DNA of 64,000 nucleotides from Dietzia cinnamea NBRC 102147. GTDB lineage: Bacteria > Actinomycetota > Actinomycetes > Mycobacteriales > Mycobacteriaceae. The stretch lies in assembly GCF_001571065.1 (NCBI RefSeq), contig NZ_BCSW01000007.1:1-64000 (forward strand), in the 5' to 3' direction. Each line of letters opens with the position of its first letter. Positions within the stretch are counted from its first letter, which is position 1. The notes below the pieces were generated by a model. The model was not told the origin of the DNA and did no database searches. It saw only the letters and a list, made by a program, of their open reading frames with translations. Below are positions 28,892-37,695 of this stretch, piece by piece. A program made the position numbers and the translations under genes.

Positions 28892-30121
28892 ATGACAGCG
28901 CGGGTGACGGTGGTGGGGATCGGCGGTGACGGCTGGGCGGGTCTCGACGCGGCCCGCCGTAGCGCCGTCCTCGGTGCCGAGGTGGTGCTCGGCGGCGATC
29001 GCCATTTGGCGATGCTCCCAGCTGAGGTCTCCGCTGAGCAGGTGCCGTGGACGAGGCCCTTCCGCGAGGGTGTGGCAGAGCCGCTAGCCCGGTTCGCAGG
29101 CCAGCGGATTGTGGCTCTGGCCTCGGGTGATCCGCTCGTCGCGGGAGTCGGTTCGACATTTGTCGAGCTGCTCGGCGCCGAGGCGGTGAAGGTGCTGCCG
29201 GCGGTGTCCTCGGTGGCGTTGGCGCGGGCCCGGATGCGTTGGCCGGCCGAGTCGGTGGCGGTGCTGCGTGACCACCGGACGCTGTCTCGCGAGCTCGCCC
29301 CGGGCCGGCGCCTGCTGGTGCTGTCCGCCGACCGGCACACCCCGTCGGCTGTCGCCGCGATGCTCCGCGAGGCTGGTTTCGGGGGGAGTGCGCTCACCGT
29401 GCTGGCCGATCTGGGCAGCCCCGCGGAGTCCTCTGAGCGGTGTGTGGCGCGGGACTGGGCACCCGGCAGCGAGGCGCCGCAGCTCCACGTCCTGGCAATC
29501 GAGTGCGTGGCCGATGCCTCAGCCCGGCCCCTCGGCCTGGCGCCCGGGCTGCCCGATGACGCCTTTGAGAACGACGGCCAACTCACCCGACGCGACCTGC
29601 GGGCCCCGGCGCTGTCCCGGCTCGCGCCCTCGGCCGGGGAGCTGCTCTGGGACGTGGGGGCCGGCGCCGGGTCGGTGGGCATCGAGTGGATGCGGATGCA
29701 CCCCGCGTGCCGGGCGATCGCCGTGGAGGCCGACCCCGAGCGTGCGGCCCGGATCGGGCGCAACGCCGCGGCGCTGGGGGTGCCCTCGCTGGAGATCGTG
29801 GAGGGCCGCGCCCCGGGCGCGCTGGAGGGCCTCCCCCGACCCGACGCGGTGTTCATCGGCGGAGGCGGCACCGCCCCTGGCCTGCTGCGAGAGTGCTGGG
29901 ACGCGCTCGCGCCGGGCGGCCGGCTAGTCGCCCACGCGGTGACGCTGGAGACCGAACGCGTGATGATCGACGCCCGCGCCGAGTTCGGCGGCGAGCTGAC
30001 GCGGTTCCACGTGGAACGCAGCGATCAGATCGGCTCGTTCACCGGCTGGGCGCCGGCGCGGGCCGTGGTGCAGTGGGCGGCCGTGAAGCCGCGTGGTGAT
30101 GCGATGGAGGAGAACTGGTGA
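28892..30121 (+). CDS. cobL: Precorrin-6B methylase/decarboxylase CobL (CbiE-CbiT fusion)
   Basis: A 409-residue bifunctional enzyme that methylates C5 and C15 and decarboxylates the acetate side chain at C12. The N-terminal CbiE half (1-205) has VTVVGIGGDGWAGL and VALASGDPLVAGVGSTFVEL. The C-terminal CbiT half has LLWDVGAGAGSVGIEWMRM (SAM motif I) and FIGGGGTAPGLLRECWDALA. It ends with GTGA overlapping cobM. No riboswitch is visible before it, only 44 bp after the ABC ATPase. Confidence 0.95.
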   Translation: MTARVTVVGIGGDGWAGLDAARRSAVLGAEVVLGGDRHLAMLPAEVSAEQVPWTRPFREGVAEPLARFAGQRIVALASGDPLVAGVGSTFVELLGAEAVKVLPAVSSVALARARMRWPAESVAVLRDHRTLSRELAPGRRLLVLSADRHTPSAVAAMLREAGFGGSALTVLADLGSPAESSERCVARDWAPGSEAPQLHVLAIECVADASARPLGLAPGLPDDAFENDGQLTRRDLRAPALSRLAPSAGELLWDVGAGAGSVGIEWMRMHPACRAIAVEADPERAARIGRNAAALGVPSLEIVEGRAPGALEGLPRPDAVFIGGGGTAPGLLRECWDALAPGGRLVAHAVTLETERVMIDARAEFGGELTRFHVERSDQIGSFTGWAPARAVVQWAAVKPRGDAMEENW

Positions 30122-30921
30122 CCGTTCACTTCGTAGGTGCCGGCCCCGGCGCCGCCGACCTGCTCACGCTGCGAGCGGTCGATCTGCTTCGCGCTGCCGA
30201 AGTGTGCTTGTACGCGGGGACGTACCTCGATGAGGGAGTGTTGGAGCACTGCCGGCCCGAGGCCCGTCTGGTCGATACGCAGAATCTGGATCTGGACGGG
30301 ATCATCGGCGAGATCGTCGCTGCCCACGCAGACGGGCTCGAGGTGGTGCGGTTGTGCTCGGGCGATCCGTCGATCTACTCAGCGCTGGCCGAGCAGACCC
30401 GCCGACTGGACGCGGCCGGGGTGCCGTGGGCCGTGGTCCCGGGTGTGCCCGCCTATGCAGCTGCGGCCGCTGAACTGGGCGTGGAACTGACGGTTCCCGA
30501 GGTGGTGCAGTCGGTGGTGCTCACCCGGGTGCAGGCCCGGTCCACGGCGATGCCCTCGGCCGAGGCGCTGGAGAACTTCGCCGCCACCGGCGCCACGTTG
30601 GTGCTTCATCTGGCGATCACTCGCATCCGCGAGCTGGCCGAGCGACTGGTCCCCACCCACGGCGCGGACTGTCCGGTAGCCGTGGTGGCTAGCGCGAGCC
30701 GCCCGCACCGCGTTGAGCTGAGGGGGACTCTGGCCGACATCGCTGATGCCGTGGAGACGGCCGGGCTGCGGCAGGCGGCGGTCATTCTTGTCGGGCGCGC
30801 GCTGGTGCGGCCGGGGGAGGCCGAGTCGTGGCTGTACGCGTCGAGCCCGGAGCGGGAGGCGAAGCGAACTGATCGAATCGGGCCTGGAGGGTTTACCAGA
30901 GTGGGCGGTACAGAAAACTAA
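30118..30921 (+). CDS. cobM: Precorrin-4 C11-methyltransferase CobM
   Basis: A 267-residue tetrapyrrole methylase. Markers are VHFVGAGPGAADLLTLRAVD at the N-terminus, LYAGTYLDEGVLEHC, LCSGDPSIYSALAEQ and VPGVPAYAAAAAELGVELT, all CobM/CbiF-like. The GTG start is coupled to cobL. The last about 20 residues (REAKRTDRIGPGGFTRVG and on) are not typical of the family and run into low-GC DNA. The tail may have been replaced when the island that follows was inserted. It overlaps the convergent hypothetical gene by 4 bp. Confidence 0.93.
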   Translation: MTVHFVGAGPGAADLLTLRAVDLLRAAEVCLYAGTYLDEGVLEHCRPEARLVDTQNLDLDGIIGEIVAAHADGLEVVRLCSGDPSIYSALAEQTRRLDAAGVPWAVVPGVPAYAAAAAELGVELTVPEVVQSVVLTRVQARSTAMPSAEALENFAATGATLVLHLAITRIRELAERLVPTHGADCPVAVVASASRPHRVELRGTLADIADAVETAGLRQAAVILVGRALVRPGEAESWLYASSPEREAKRTDRIGPGGFTRVGGTEN

Positions 30922-32471
30922 GTAGACGGCCATCCGAAGAGCGCTTTATGTAGCTCTTCGTCTTCGGGGGATACAAGCTTCTCATCCGCTGACCCGTTGA
31001 CACATCCGAGTAGCGGGCTCGGCGCTGATGCTGAACGGGGCTTGTGAAGCATAATAAGCTGGGAAAATTCGTTAATCAGGGAGATTCCGGTGCGCATCAG
31101 CGTTACCGCGACAGTTGCCAAGTCGGCAACAGTGGAAGGTGTATCGGAGAAATCGACCGGTTGGGTTCGCCAGACTCCGAGCTGATCGTAATGATCTTGT
31201 GTTAATTTGCTGCCAGTTGCCCCTGGGAGCAGCTTGGTAATCGGATCTAACTTGAGGGCGATGCTGAGTGAACTTCCGTAGGTGCGGTCAGGGTGCTGGT
31301 CTACTGGAAGGATCCCATCGTGGATATGATTTCGAAGTTCTTTGCAGACTGTCGCATAGACGTGTAGCCGTCGCAATTCAGTCAATAGGTCTGCATCGTA
31401 TTCCTTCTCTAGATGATCGGTTACGAATCCGCTTGCGTCGAGGGAGAAACGGTAATTCCTCGGATTGCGATTTGGGTCAATAAGTAGCAGGAACCGCCGA
31501 CCGTAAATGTCGAAGGCGGCAGCTAGATAGAGCAGCTGACGGTCGAAAGCTTCTGCGGCGCGCTCCACTACATCTTTGCGGCGCTTCTTTGCGGGATTGG
31601 ACAAGGCGGAAAGTAGGCTGTCGAGAGCTCGTGCGGATCGCATGATTCTGACTCGTATCGAGCGGAGAGCATCTAGTGTTTCGGCATCCGATTGCAGTGT
31701 TGCAGCGATTTCGAAGCATTCGAGCATTGCAAGCTGGGTTGCGATTCCTCGCTCGTATAGGTCCGTGACGGTTCCAGTGCTCGTCGCTCGCCTCCATGTG
31801 CCGCTGCCGTTACTTAGCGAGCCAGTGCGAACGTTGACGACCGGGTTGCTTGTCACGCGGAGATAGTGGCCAATAAGGCCAACGGCATCGTCCGGGGAAA
31901 TGCTGATAACAACGTCGTTGTCTGGGACATCGCTCCGACTTGTTGTTTTTGCCATGGAAACGACGGCATCGATTCCAAGATGGGCGGCCGCGGCGGCGTA
32001 TGCTGCAGCTCGGTGGCGCTGCTCGAGGTCCAAGGGCGAGGCCCATCCAGGCGCCACTTGATCGTCTAATTGCTGGAGAACCGGGAAAAAGCTCACCCTG
32101 GCGTGGGTCGTAGAAGTCTCTGTTTCTGTCGTCACGCCAAACTGGACAGTGTCTAAGAAAGGCGTTGCTTCATCAACTGTGGTGTATGCCATCTTATGTA
32201 TAAGAGGGGCTTGAAGAGCGGTCAGCCATTCAGTAGGTGGTTCAGATCCGTTTGGTACTAGGAGTTGCAAGTCGATCTCTTCGCGTCCGATGAAGCTTGA
32301 AAACAAGCCTGCCGGAGGGGTGGGGACGGTTTCGACATCGATTCCCAGTCGCAGGCGGCGGGTCTGCGGTTGCAAAGGGAAGAGTGGGGAGTGTTTATCA
32401 ACTTCTGTGGGCGGCCTGACGTATCTCATGAAACGCCGGTTTGGTTGTCCCTCGGGGATGGTGACAGTCAT
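30918..32471 (-). CDS. Large hypothetical protein with HEPN-like motif, low-GC island
   Basis: A 517-residue protein with no signal peptide or clear membrane segment. The N-terminal half contains DNDVVISISPDDAVGLIGHY and VSFFPVLQQLDDQVAPGW but no motif I can name. In the C-terminal half a helical region holds LLTELRRLHVYATVCKELRN followed by HIHDGILPVDQ. RN-x-x-H in this setting resembles the catalytic motif of HEPN RNases. Codon use and base composition differ clearly from the cob genes on either side (many A/T-ending codons, near-even GC), a sign of horizontal transfer. The function is unknown; a defence or stress role is only a guess. Confidence 0.6.
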   Translation of the reverse strand: MTVTIPEGQPNRRFMRYVRPPTEVDKHSPLFPLQPQTRRLRLGIDVETVPTPPAGLFSSFIGREEIDLQLLVPNGSEPPTEWLTALQAPLIHKMAYTTVDEATPFLDTVQFGVTTETETSTTHARVSFFPVLQQLDDQVAPGWASPLDLEQRHRAAAYAAAAAHLGIDAVVSMAKTTSRSDVPDNDVVISISPDDAVGLIGHYLRVTSNPVVNVRTGSLSNGSGTWRRATSTGTVTDLYERGIATQLAMLECFEIAATLQSDAETLDALRSIRVRIMRSARALDSLLSALSNPAKKRRKDVVERAAEAFDRQLLYLAAAFDIYGRRFLLLIDPNRNPRNYRFSLDASGFVTDHLEKEYDADLLTELRRLHVYATVCKELRNHIHDGILPVDQHPDRTYGSSLSIALKLDPITKLLPGATGSKLTQDHYDQLGVWRTQPVDFSDTPSTVADLATVAVTLMRTGISLINEFSQLIMLHKPRSASAPSPLLGCVNGSADEKLVSPEDEELHKALFGWPST

Positions 32472-32709
32472 GGGCCCATGCTCTCACCTCGGGCGGATGA
32501 TCGTGGAGCGATCCGGCGATACGAAGTTTGGGTTCAACGGCCGAGCTAATGGTCCCTGCCTCGGTGCCTCCGAGGCTTCATCGGGGGTCACGGGGATGAG
32601 TAACATCCTCTTTCGTAGCCTAACCGGACAACAGATGCACATCCTATTGACTGGGCGGTCGCTTCTGTCTCATCGACGGCTCCGGCTGCCGATGGGGTTG
32701 AGTAAGTAC

Positions 32710-33384
32710 TCAGATCCATTCGACGGATAGCGCCTTGTGCTGCCCCCACCCGACCGTCTGCAGCAGTGGTTCTGGCAGGTCCAGTGCCGGGCGCCCGATG
32801 CACAGGTAAGCGAGCGGGCGAGCGCTGGCAGGCAGAGGGACGGCGCTGCCGAGGTGGGCGGGGTCGACGAGACTCACCCATCCCATGCCCAGGCCCTCGG
32901 CGGTTACCGCGAGCCAGAGCAGGGTGATGGCCGAGACCACGCTGTACTCGGACGCGGTCGGCATGCTGGTCGTGCCCAGCGTGGGGCCGGCGGGTGGTAG
33001 GTGGCTGACGATCAGTCCGACCGGGGCTTCCAGAATTCCCTCGAGGCGGAGCGAATTGTAGAGGCGACGGCGCTCGCCCTCGAACCGCTGGGACTCGGCG
33101 GCGCGAACCTCACGGAATCCCGCGTGAATAGCCTCGCGTGCCCCTCGGTCCTGGACCACGGTCACGTGCCACGGTTGACTCAGGCCCACGCTTGGCGCCA
33201 CGTCGAAGACCTCGAGCAGTCGCTCGATGGTCTCCCGAGGGACCGGGTCGGAGAGAAAGTGGCGGTGATCCCGACGGGTCGTCAGGATGCGCCACAGCGC
33301 CTCTGCGTCGCGATCGGCCGGCTGGCCAGCGGCGTCGAGGGCGCCGGAGTGCGGCTGGGGCGGGTGGCCAGGGGCTGAGTTCAT
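32710..33384 (-). CDS. bluB: 5,6-dimethylbenzimidazole synthase BluB
   Basis: A 224-residue nitroreductase-fold enzyme that fragments reduced FMN to make the lower ligand of B12. Conserved stretches are LWRILTTRRDHRHFLSDPVP, LLEVFDVAPSVGLSQPWHV, LYNSLRLEGILEAPVGLIV and AVTAEGLGMGWVSLVDP. The start ATG at 33382-33384 overlaps the cobIJ stop (ATGA); the longer frame 5' of it has no homology. It is the last gene of the cobH-cobIJ-bluB operon, so lower-ligand synthesis is under the same riboswitch. Confidence 0.93.
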   Translation of the reverse strand: MNSAPGHPPQPHSGALDAAGQPADRDAEALWRILTTRRDHRHFLSDPVPRETIERLLEVFDVAPSVGLSQPWHVTVVQDRGAREAIHAGFREVRAAESQRFEGERRRLYNSLRLEGILEAPVGLIVSHLPPAGPTLGTTSMPTASEYSVVSAITLLWLAVTAEGLGMGWVSLVDPAHLGSAVPLPASARPLAYLCIGRPALDLPEPLLQTVGWGQHKALSVEWI

Positions 33385-34928
33385 GCGCGGACGAACCTCG
33401 GGCTCCACGCTCGCCCGGATTCGGTGAGCCGGGTTCCTGACGCGCCCACGAGGAGCAGGCACTTCATGTCGATCGAGGCGCAGTCGAGCTTGCCGAGCGT
33501 CGTGACCGTGAGCGACTCCTCGGCCCGTCCGACGTCGCGGCCTACGACGACCGGCGTGGCGGGATCGCGGTGACGCAGCAGTACCTCGCGGGCCTCGGCC
33601 ACCTGGTGGGTGCGCGAGCGGGAGGCCGGGTTGTAGATCGCGAGCACCAGATCCGCAGCAGCGATCGCGTCAAGGCGACGCTCGACCACGGACCACGGCT
33701 TGAGCCGGTCAGACAGGCTCACCACCGCGAAGTCGGCGCCGATCGGCGCACCCGCACGGGCGGCCACCGCCTGGACTGCCGAGACGCCGGGCGCGACGCG
33801 GATGTCGATCTCGGCGTACGCAGGATCCTCGGCGGCCTCGAACACGGCCGAGGCCATACCGAACACGCCCGCGTCGCCACCGGAGACCACCGCGACCCGC
33901 TCGCCGGCCAGCGCCAGATCGAGGGCGAACCGTGCCCGGTCCACCTCGACGGTGTTGCCCGAGGCGTGCCGGGTGAGGCCGACTCGCTGGGGGACGCGGT
34001 TGACGTACGGGGCGTAGCCGACGATGTGTTCGACCTGCGACAACACCTCGGTGACCTCGGGGGTGATCCAGCAGTCGGGGCCGGGACCCAGACCCAGAAC
34101 GTGGACCATCGGGCCGCCGTCAGCCGTCGATGAGGCGGGCGCGGCGGGCACGGAGACTGCCGCGGTGGTGCTGGACAAGGGAACCCCGCGACGCCCGGTC
34201 GGGTCCTCGTGGCGCGAATCGCCGGGGACCACGATGAGCGAGAAGTAGGGGACCGAATCCGGGTCGACGTCGGCCACGGCGTGGAACTGCTCGGCGGTCA
34301 TCGAGGCGCGCTCGACGTACACCGCCCCGTCGACGCGGCCGGCGGCCTCCAGCGCCCGGCGGACGGCGGGGAAGTTTCGGCCGAGCTTCATGATGATCGC
34401 GCCGTCGGTGTCGGCCAAGCGGCGGGCGAGCTCGGGCTCGGGCAGCGTCCCGGGCAGAACAGTGAGAACGTCGGTCTGGCGGACCAGGGGAGTGGCGGCG
34501 GTGGCGGTCGCGGCGGCGAAGGCCGGCACGCCGGGCACGATCTCGATCTCGAACCGAGGAGCGAGTCGGTCGTGCATGTACATGAAGGACCCGTAGAACA
34601 GCGGGTCACCCTCGGAGAGCAGCACGACGTCGCGGCCGGCGACCAGGTGCTCGGCCAACCGCGCGGCGCTGCGCTCGTAGAAGTCTGCGATCGCGCCCGC
34701 GTACCCGCCCGGGTGGTCGGTGGAGCCCGTGGTCACCGGGTACTCAAGTCGTTCCTCGATGGCGTGGGCAGGGATCAGGTCGGCGGCGATGCGGCGCGCG
34801 TTGGACTCCTTGCCGCGGCCGGCGTGGAAGGCGACGACGTCGGCGGCGCCGATGAGCCGGGCGGCCTTGAGCGTGAGCAATTCGGGATCGCCGGGGCCCA
34901 CGCCCACCCCGTACAGGCGGCCGCTCAC
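33381..34928 (-). CDS. cobIJ: CobI-CobJ fusion: precorrin-2 C20- and precorrin-3B C17-methyltransferase
   Basis: A 515-residue fusion of two tetrapyrrole methylases. The CobI half (1-240) has LYGVGVGPGDPELLTLKAAR, LLSEGDPLFYGSFMYMHDRL and VPGVPAFAAATA. A Ser/Thr/Ala linker (about 245-275) leads to the CobJ half with VHVLGLGPGPDCWITPEV, HIVGYAPYVNRV, VSGGDAGVFGMASAVFE and LVLAIYNPASRSR. The first half methylates C20, the second C17 with ring contraction. The GTG at 34926-34928 overlaps the cobH stop (GTGA). This fusion is common in actinobacteria. Confidence 0.95.
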   Translation of the reverse strand: MSGRLYGVGVGPGDPELLTLKAARLIGAADVVAFHAGRGKESNARRIAADLIPAHAIEERLEYPVTTGSTDHPGGYAGAIADFYERSAARLAEHLVAGRDVVLLSEGDPLFYGSFMYMHDRLAPRFEIEIVPGVPAFAAATATAATPLVRQTDVLTVLPGTLPEPELARRLADTDGAIIMKLGRNFPAVRRALEAAGRVDGAVYVERASMTAEQFHAVADVDPDSVPYFSLIVVPGDSRHEDPTGRRGVPLSSTTAAVSVPAAPASSTADGGPMVHVLGLGPGPDCWITPEVTEVLSQVEHIVGYAPYVNRVPQRVGLTRHASGNTVEVDRARFALDLALAGERVAVVSGGDAGVFGMASAVFEAAEDPAYAEIDIRVAPGVSAVQAVAARAGAPIGADFAVVSLSDRLKPWSVVERRLDAIAAADLVLAIYNPASRSRTHQVAEAREVLLRHRDPATPVVVGRDVGRAEESLTVTTLGKLDCASIDMKCLLLVGASGTRLTESGRAWSPRFVRA

Positions 34929-35590
34929 TCCTGCTCCTGCGCCAGTGCGTTGAGCGCGGAAGCGGTCATGGCCGAACCGCCGCGCCGGCTGTGGACGGTG
35001 ACGAAGGGGATGTCGATGCCGTGGTCGCTGGCGAACGAGGCGAGCGCAGCCTTGGACTCGGCCGCGCCGATGAAGCCGACCGGGCAACCGACGATCGCCG
35101 CCGGGCGGGGAGCGCCGTCGAGCAGCATCTCCAGCAGGTGGAACAGGGCGGTGGGCGCGTTGCCGATCGCCACCACCGCGCCGTCGAGGCGGTCGCCCCA
35201 CAGCGACAGCGCCGCGGCCGAGCGGGTGGTCCCCATCTGTGCGGCCAGGTCGCGCACACCGGGTTCGCTCAGCGTGCACACCACGTCGTTGTCGCGCGGG
35301 AGCCGAGCGCGGGTGACGCCGGAAGCCACCATGTGGGCGTCGCAGAGGATCGGCGCCCCGGCATACAGTGCCGCGCGGGCGGCGGAGACGAGCCGAGGGT
35401 GAACCTGCAGGTCCGCGGTGAGATCGGTCTGGCCCGTGCCGTGGATCATCCGAACCGCCAGCCGCTCGGCATCGGCGGGGATGCCGGACAGGTCGGCCTC
35501 ACGCCGGATGGTGGCGAAGGAGTCGACGTAGATGGCCGGGCCGTCGTCGACGTAGTCGTAGCGACGCGGCGGCCTCAGGGCAGCACTCAT
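34925..35590 (-). CDS. cobH: Precorrin-8X methylmutase CobH
   Basis: A 221-residue enzyme that moves the C11 methyl group to C12 to form hydrogenobyrinic acid. Conserved regions include AVRMIHGTGQTDLTADL (with the catalytic His), ALYAGAPILCDAHMVASGV, AIGNAPTALFHLLEML and IVGCPVGFIGAAESK. The ATG at 35588-35590 has a GAGGAGG site. It is the first gene behind a cobalamin riboswitch and is coupled to cobIJ. Confidence 0.95.
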   Translation of the reverse strand: MSAALRPPRRYDYVDDGPAIYVDSFATIRREADLSGIPADAERLAVRMIHGTGQTDLTADLQVHPRLVSAARAALYAGAPILCDAHMVASGVTRARLPRDNDVVCTLSEPGVRDLAAQMGTTRSAAALSLWGDRLDGAVVAIGNAPTALFHLLEMLLDGAPRPAAIVGCPVGFIGAAESKAALASFASDHGIDIPFVTVHSRRGGSAMTASALNALAQEQE

Positions 35591-35649
35591 CAGGTCCTCC
35601 TCGGGGTTCTCGCCCCGGTGTGAGAAGTCGCAGCGCTGCGGCATGAGCG

Positions 35650-35752
35650 GCGCTGATCCCCGGTGAGTATCTGGCTGGGCCCCTCGCGCTCAAGGGGCCT
35701 CACAGTGGCGGAACCGCCCCGGACTCTCACCGGGTTCCTCGCCGTGAGACAG
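35650..35752 (-). promoter_or_regulatory. Cobalamin riboswitch upstream of cobH-cobIJ-bluB
   Basis: The minus strand gives GAGGAACCCGGTGAGAGTCC, GGGGCGGTTCCGCCACTGTG and, after a variable stem, GCCAGATACTCACC in the B12-box position. It lies in the short gap between cobG and cobH, so it should control cobH and not cobG. Confidence 0.85.
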
Positions 35753-35760
35753 CTGGCAGC

Positions 35761-36702
35761 CTACGCGTGCACGGCCAGAACCCCACGCCACGGGGTGACG
35801 ACGAGCTCGGTGACCCCGGGCGCGGTGAGTCGCTCGATCAGGGCGGGGGTCAGGACGCCGCCGGGTGCCTCGATGTGCTCGATCCGGCCCGCCGAACCGG
35901 GGACCGGCCCGAACGGCAGCGGATCCGCGGGCCGGGGCAGGCGAGGGTCGGGATCGACGGCCGGGACCAGCGACCGGGGCAGGGCGGTCGCCGCCGGATC
36001 AGCCTTCGCCGCCGCACCGGCCTGCGCGAGGAGCTCCCGCACGTGCCACGGCGCGTCCGGCCCGGTGCCACGAGCCTGCACGAACGCGCGGGCCAGCTCG
36101 ACCAGCCAGGCGGCGGCGCCGGCCAGCGGCACCACCTCCGACCACCGATCACCCACCCGCAGCTGCGCGCTCTCGGCATCCAGGGCGACCAGGCCCAGGT
36201 CGCAGGAGCGCTCGATGAGGTCGCCGGAGCCGTCGTCCAGCACGAACAGGAACCGCCCCGGCAGCCCGCCCAGCGACGGATCCGCCAGCAGTCCCGCGTC
36301 CAGGGCATCGGTCACCGGCCGCAGGTCCGCCCGGCCTAAGGCCTGCCCGCCGAGCGACTCGCCCAACCCCGTCAGCGGCGAGACCATCACGTTCCGCACC
36401 AGCTCGTGCCCGGGAGCGGGCAGGAGGCCGGTCGCGGCGATCGCCGACACCACCTCACCGGGGAGCCGCCCGTCCGGACCGATCGGCAGGGCCCGGAGCT
36501 GCAGGTTCGCGCGTGACGTGAGGTGCACGTCGTCGTCGCCATATCTCACGGCGACCCCGTGCACCGCGGCCAGGGACGCCGGCGAGAGGCGGCCGCCCGG
36601 GACGCGCAGGCGGACCAGTGCCCCATCGGAGGCCGGCCACGGCCGCAACACTCCCGGGCACAGGTCGCCGCGGGTCCGGCGGAGGGGTTCGGAGATGCTC
36701 AC
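35761..36702 (-). CDS. cobG: CobG-like precorrin-3B synthase, short form
   Basis: A protein of about 313 residues related to the ferredoxin-like half domains of nitrite/sulfite reductases: RTRGDLCPGVLRPWPASDGA, GDDDVHLTSRANLQLRALP, ATGLLPAPGHELVRNVMVSP and LPGRFLFVLDDGSGDLIERS. CobG makes precorrin-3B with O2. I count only two cysteines in the core (DLCPG and RSCDLG), while sulfite-reductase-like enzymes bind their Fe4S4-siroheme unit with four, so the assignment is by pathway context. The GTG at 36702 fits the family; a GTG at 36771 would add 23 residues. Its first codons form one copy of a 28-bp direct repeat. Confidence 0.75.
   Translation of the reverse strand: MSISEPLRRTRGDLCPGVLRPWPASDGALVRLRVPGGRLSPASLAAVHGVAVRYGDDDVHLTSRANLQLRALPIGPDGRLPGEVVSAIAATGLLPAPGHELVRNVMVSPLTGLGESLGGQALGRADLRPVTDALDAGLLADPSLGGLPGRFLFVLDDGSGDLIERSCDLGLVALDAESAQLRVGDRWSEVVPLAGAAAWLVELARAFVQARGTGPDAPWHVRELLAQAGAAAKADPAATALPRSLVPAVDPDPRLPRPADPLPFGPVPGSAGRIEHIEAPGGVLTPALIERLTAPGVTELVVTPWRGVLAVHA
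36655..36682. repeat. 28-bp direct repeat, copy 1 (inside cobG 5' end)
   Basis: CGGGCACAGGTCGCCGCGGG followed by TCCGGCGG; identical to 37594-37621. On the minus strand it encodes RRTRGDLCP of CobG. Confidence 0.85.
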
Positions 36703-36779
36703 GCCGGACAGTGTGCACCGGGGTAGCGATGCTCGGGCCACGGGGCGGCTGCTTGGATGGGAGATGTGCACGTCGAGCG

Positions 36780-37526
36780 TCAGCGAGGCACCGACCCGGG
36801 TGACCGCTCGCCGAACTCCGTGAACACCCTCCAGGTGCCGTGTGTCTTCATGGCATCCACGACGAGTTGATAGTCGGGCTCGCCTGCGTACCGAATCTCG
36901 AAGAAGAGGCAGATCTGGCGCTGGAGGTCGAATATCGCCGTTCCTTCCAACTCAGGGTTCTCGCCGTTGGTGAGATTGATCCGCGCGACAGGCCCAGGGG
37001 TGGGCGAGCGGTGCCAGTCGGGTTCGCCGGTCCCCATCGCTGCTGACTCCTGCCAGAGGACGTCAACACTCCCCGGGAGATAGTCATCGGAGATGTGCCG
37101 AATTCCGCCCCACATCGGGAACCGTTCGTAGTAGATCAGGCTCGACGGATGCTGGATGTGTGCCCGCGGCATGGGGCCACCCGAGCGCTCTGACCCGGTA
37201 ACCATGCCGCCGGGGCCGAGGTTGGCATCCGGCGGACTGAGCTCGTACACGGTCTCCCAGGTATTGAACGCTGGCGCGATGTCCAGGTGGAACCACTCAG
37301 GTCGATGATCGTGTTTGTGTTTACGCCCCCACAATTCGACTCCGGTGCTCGATGATCCACCGATCAATGACTCGAGCACTCCAGAACCGGCGATTGTGTT
37401 GAAGTGGCGGATGGACATTCGTACGTAACTGCCGCCGAAGAACGCCTGACCCTCTCGGCCGACTCCATGACTTGCAGCGAGTCTGGTCCAATAGTCGTCC
37501 GCGGTCGGCGGTAGTGGAGTCGTCAT
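36780..37526 (-). CDS. Hypothetical protein (248 aa) between direct repeats
   Basis: A 248-residue frame with ATG at 37524-37526. It contains YWTRLAASHGVGREGQAFFG, the aromatic-rich WFHLDIAPAFNTWETVYEL, PSSLIYYERFPMWGGIRHIS and CLFFEIRYAGEPDYQLVVDA. It has no signal peptide or membrane helix. I do not recognise the family. Base composition is lower in GC than in cobG. The gene sits exactly between two copies of a 28-bp sequence from the cobG 5' end, which suggests it came in as a small insertion. Confidence 0.6.
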   Translation of the reverse strand: MTTPLPPTADDYWTRLAASHGVGREGQAFFGGSYVRMSIRHFNTIAGSGVLESLIGGSSSTGVELWGRKHKHDHRPEWFHLDIAPAFNTWETVYELSPPDANLGPGGMVTGSERSGGPMPRAHIQHPSSLIYYERFPMWGGIRHISDDYLPGSVDVLWQESAAMGTGEPDWHRSPTPGPVARINLTNGENPELEGTAIFDLQRQICLFFEIRYAGEPDYQLVVDAMKTHGTWRVFTEFGERSPGSVPR

Positions 37527-37593
37527 GTGCCGAGGGTAATCAGGCGGGCGAACGTCGCAGGATGTTTTGTATGCGGCCCAGACGCAGCGCTTT

Positions 37594-37621
37594 CGGGCAC
37601 AGGTCGCCGCGGGTCCGGCGG
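37594..37621. repeat. 28-bp direct repeat, copy 2
   Basis: Identical to the sequence in the cobG 5' end. Here the minus strand would read RRTRGDLCP and then KALRLGR, so a longer piece of a cobG-like start may have been present here originally. Confidence 0.85.
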
Positions 37622-37695
37622 GCGGGTGGGCCGCGGGCGCCGAGCCGCCGCACTCTGCGGGCGAGTTGTCACTAGAGCCGGCTGACTCTGGTGCG

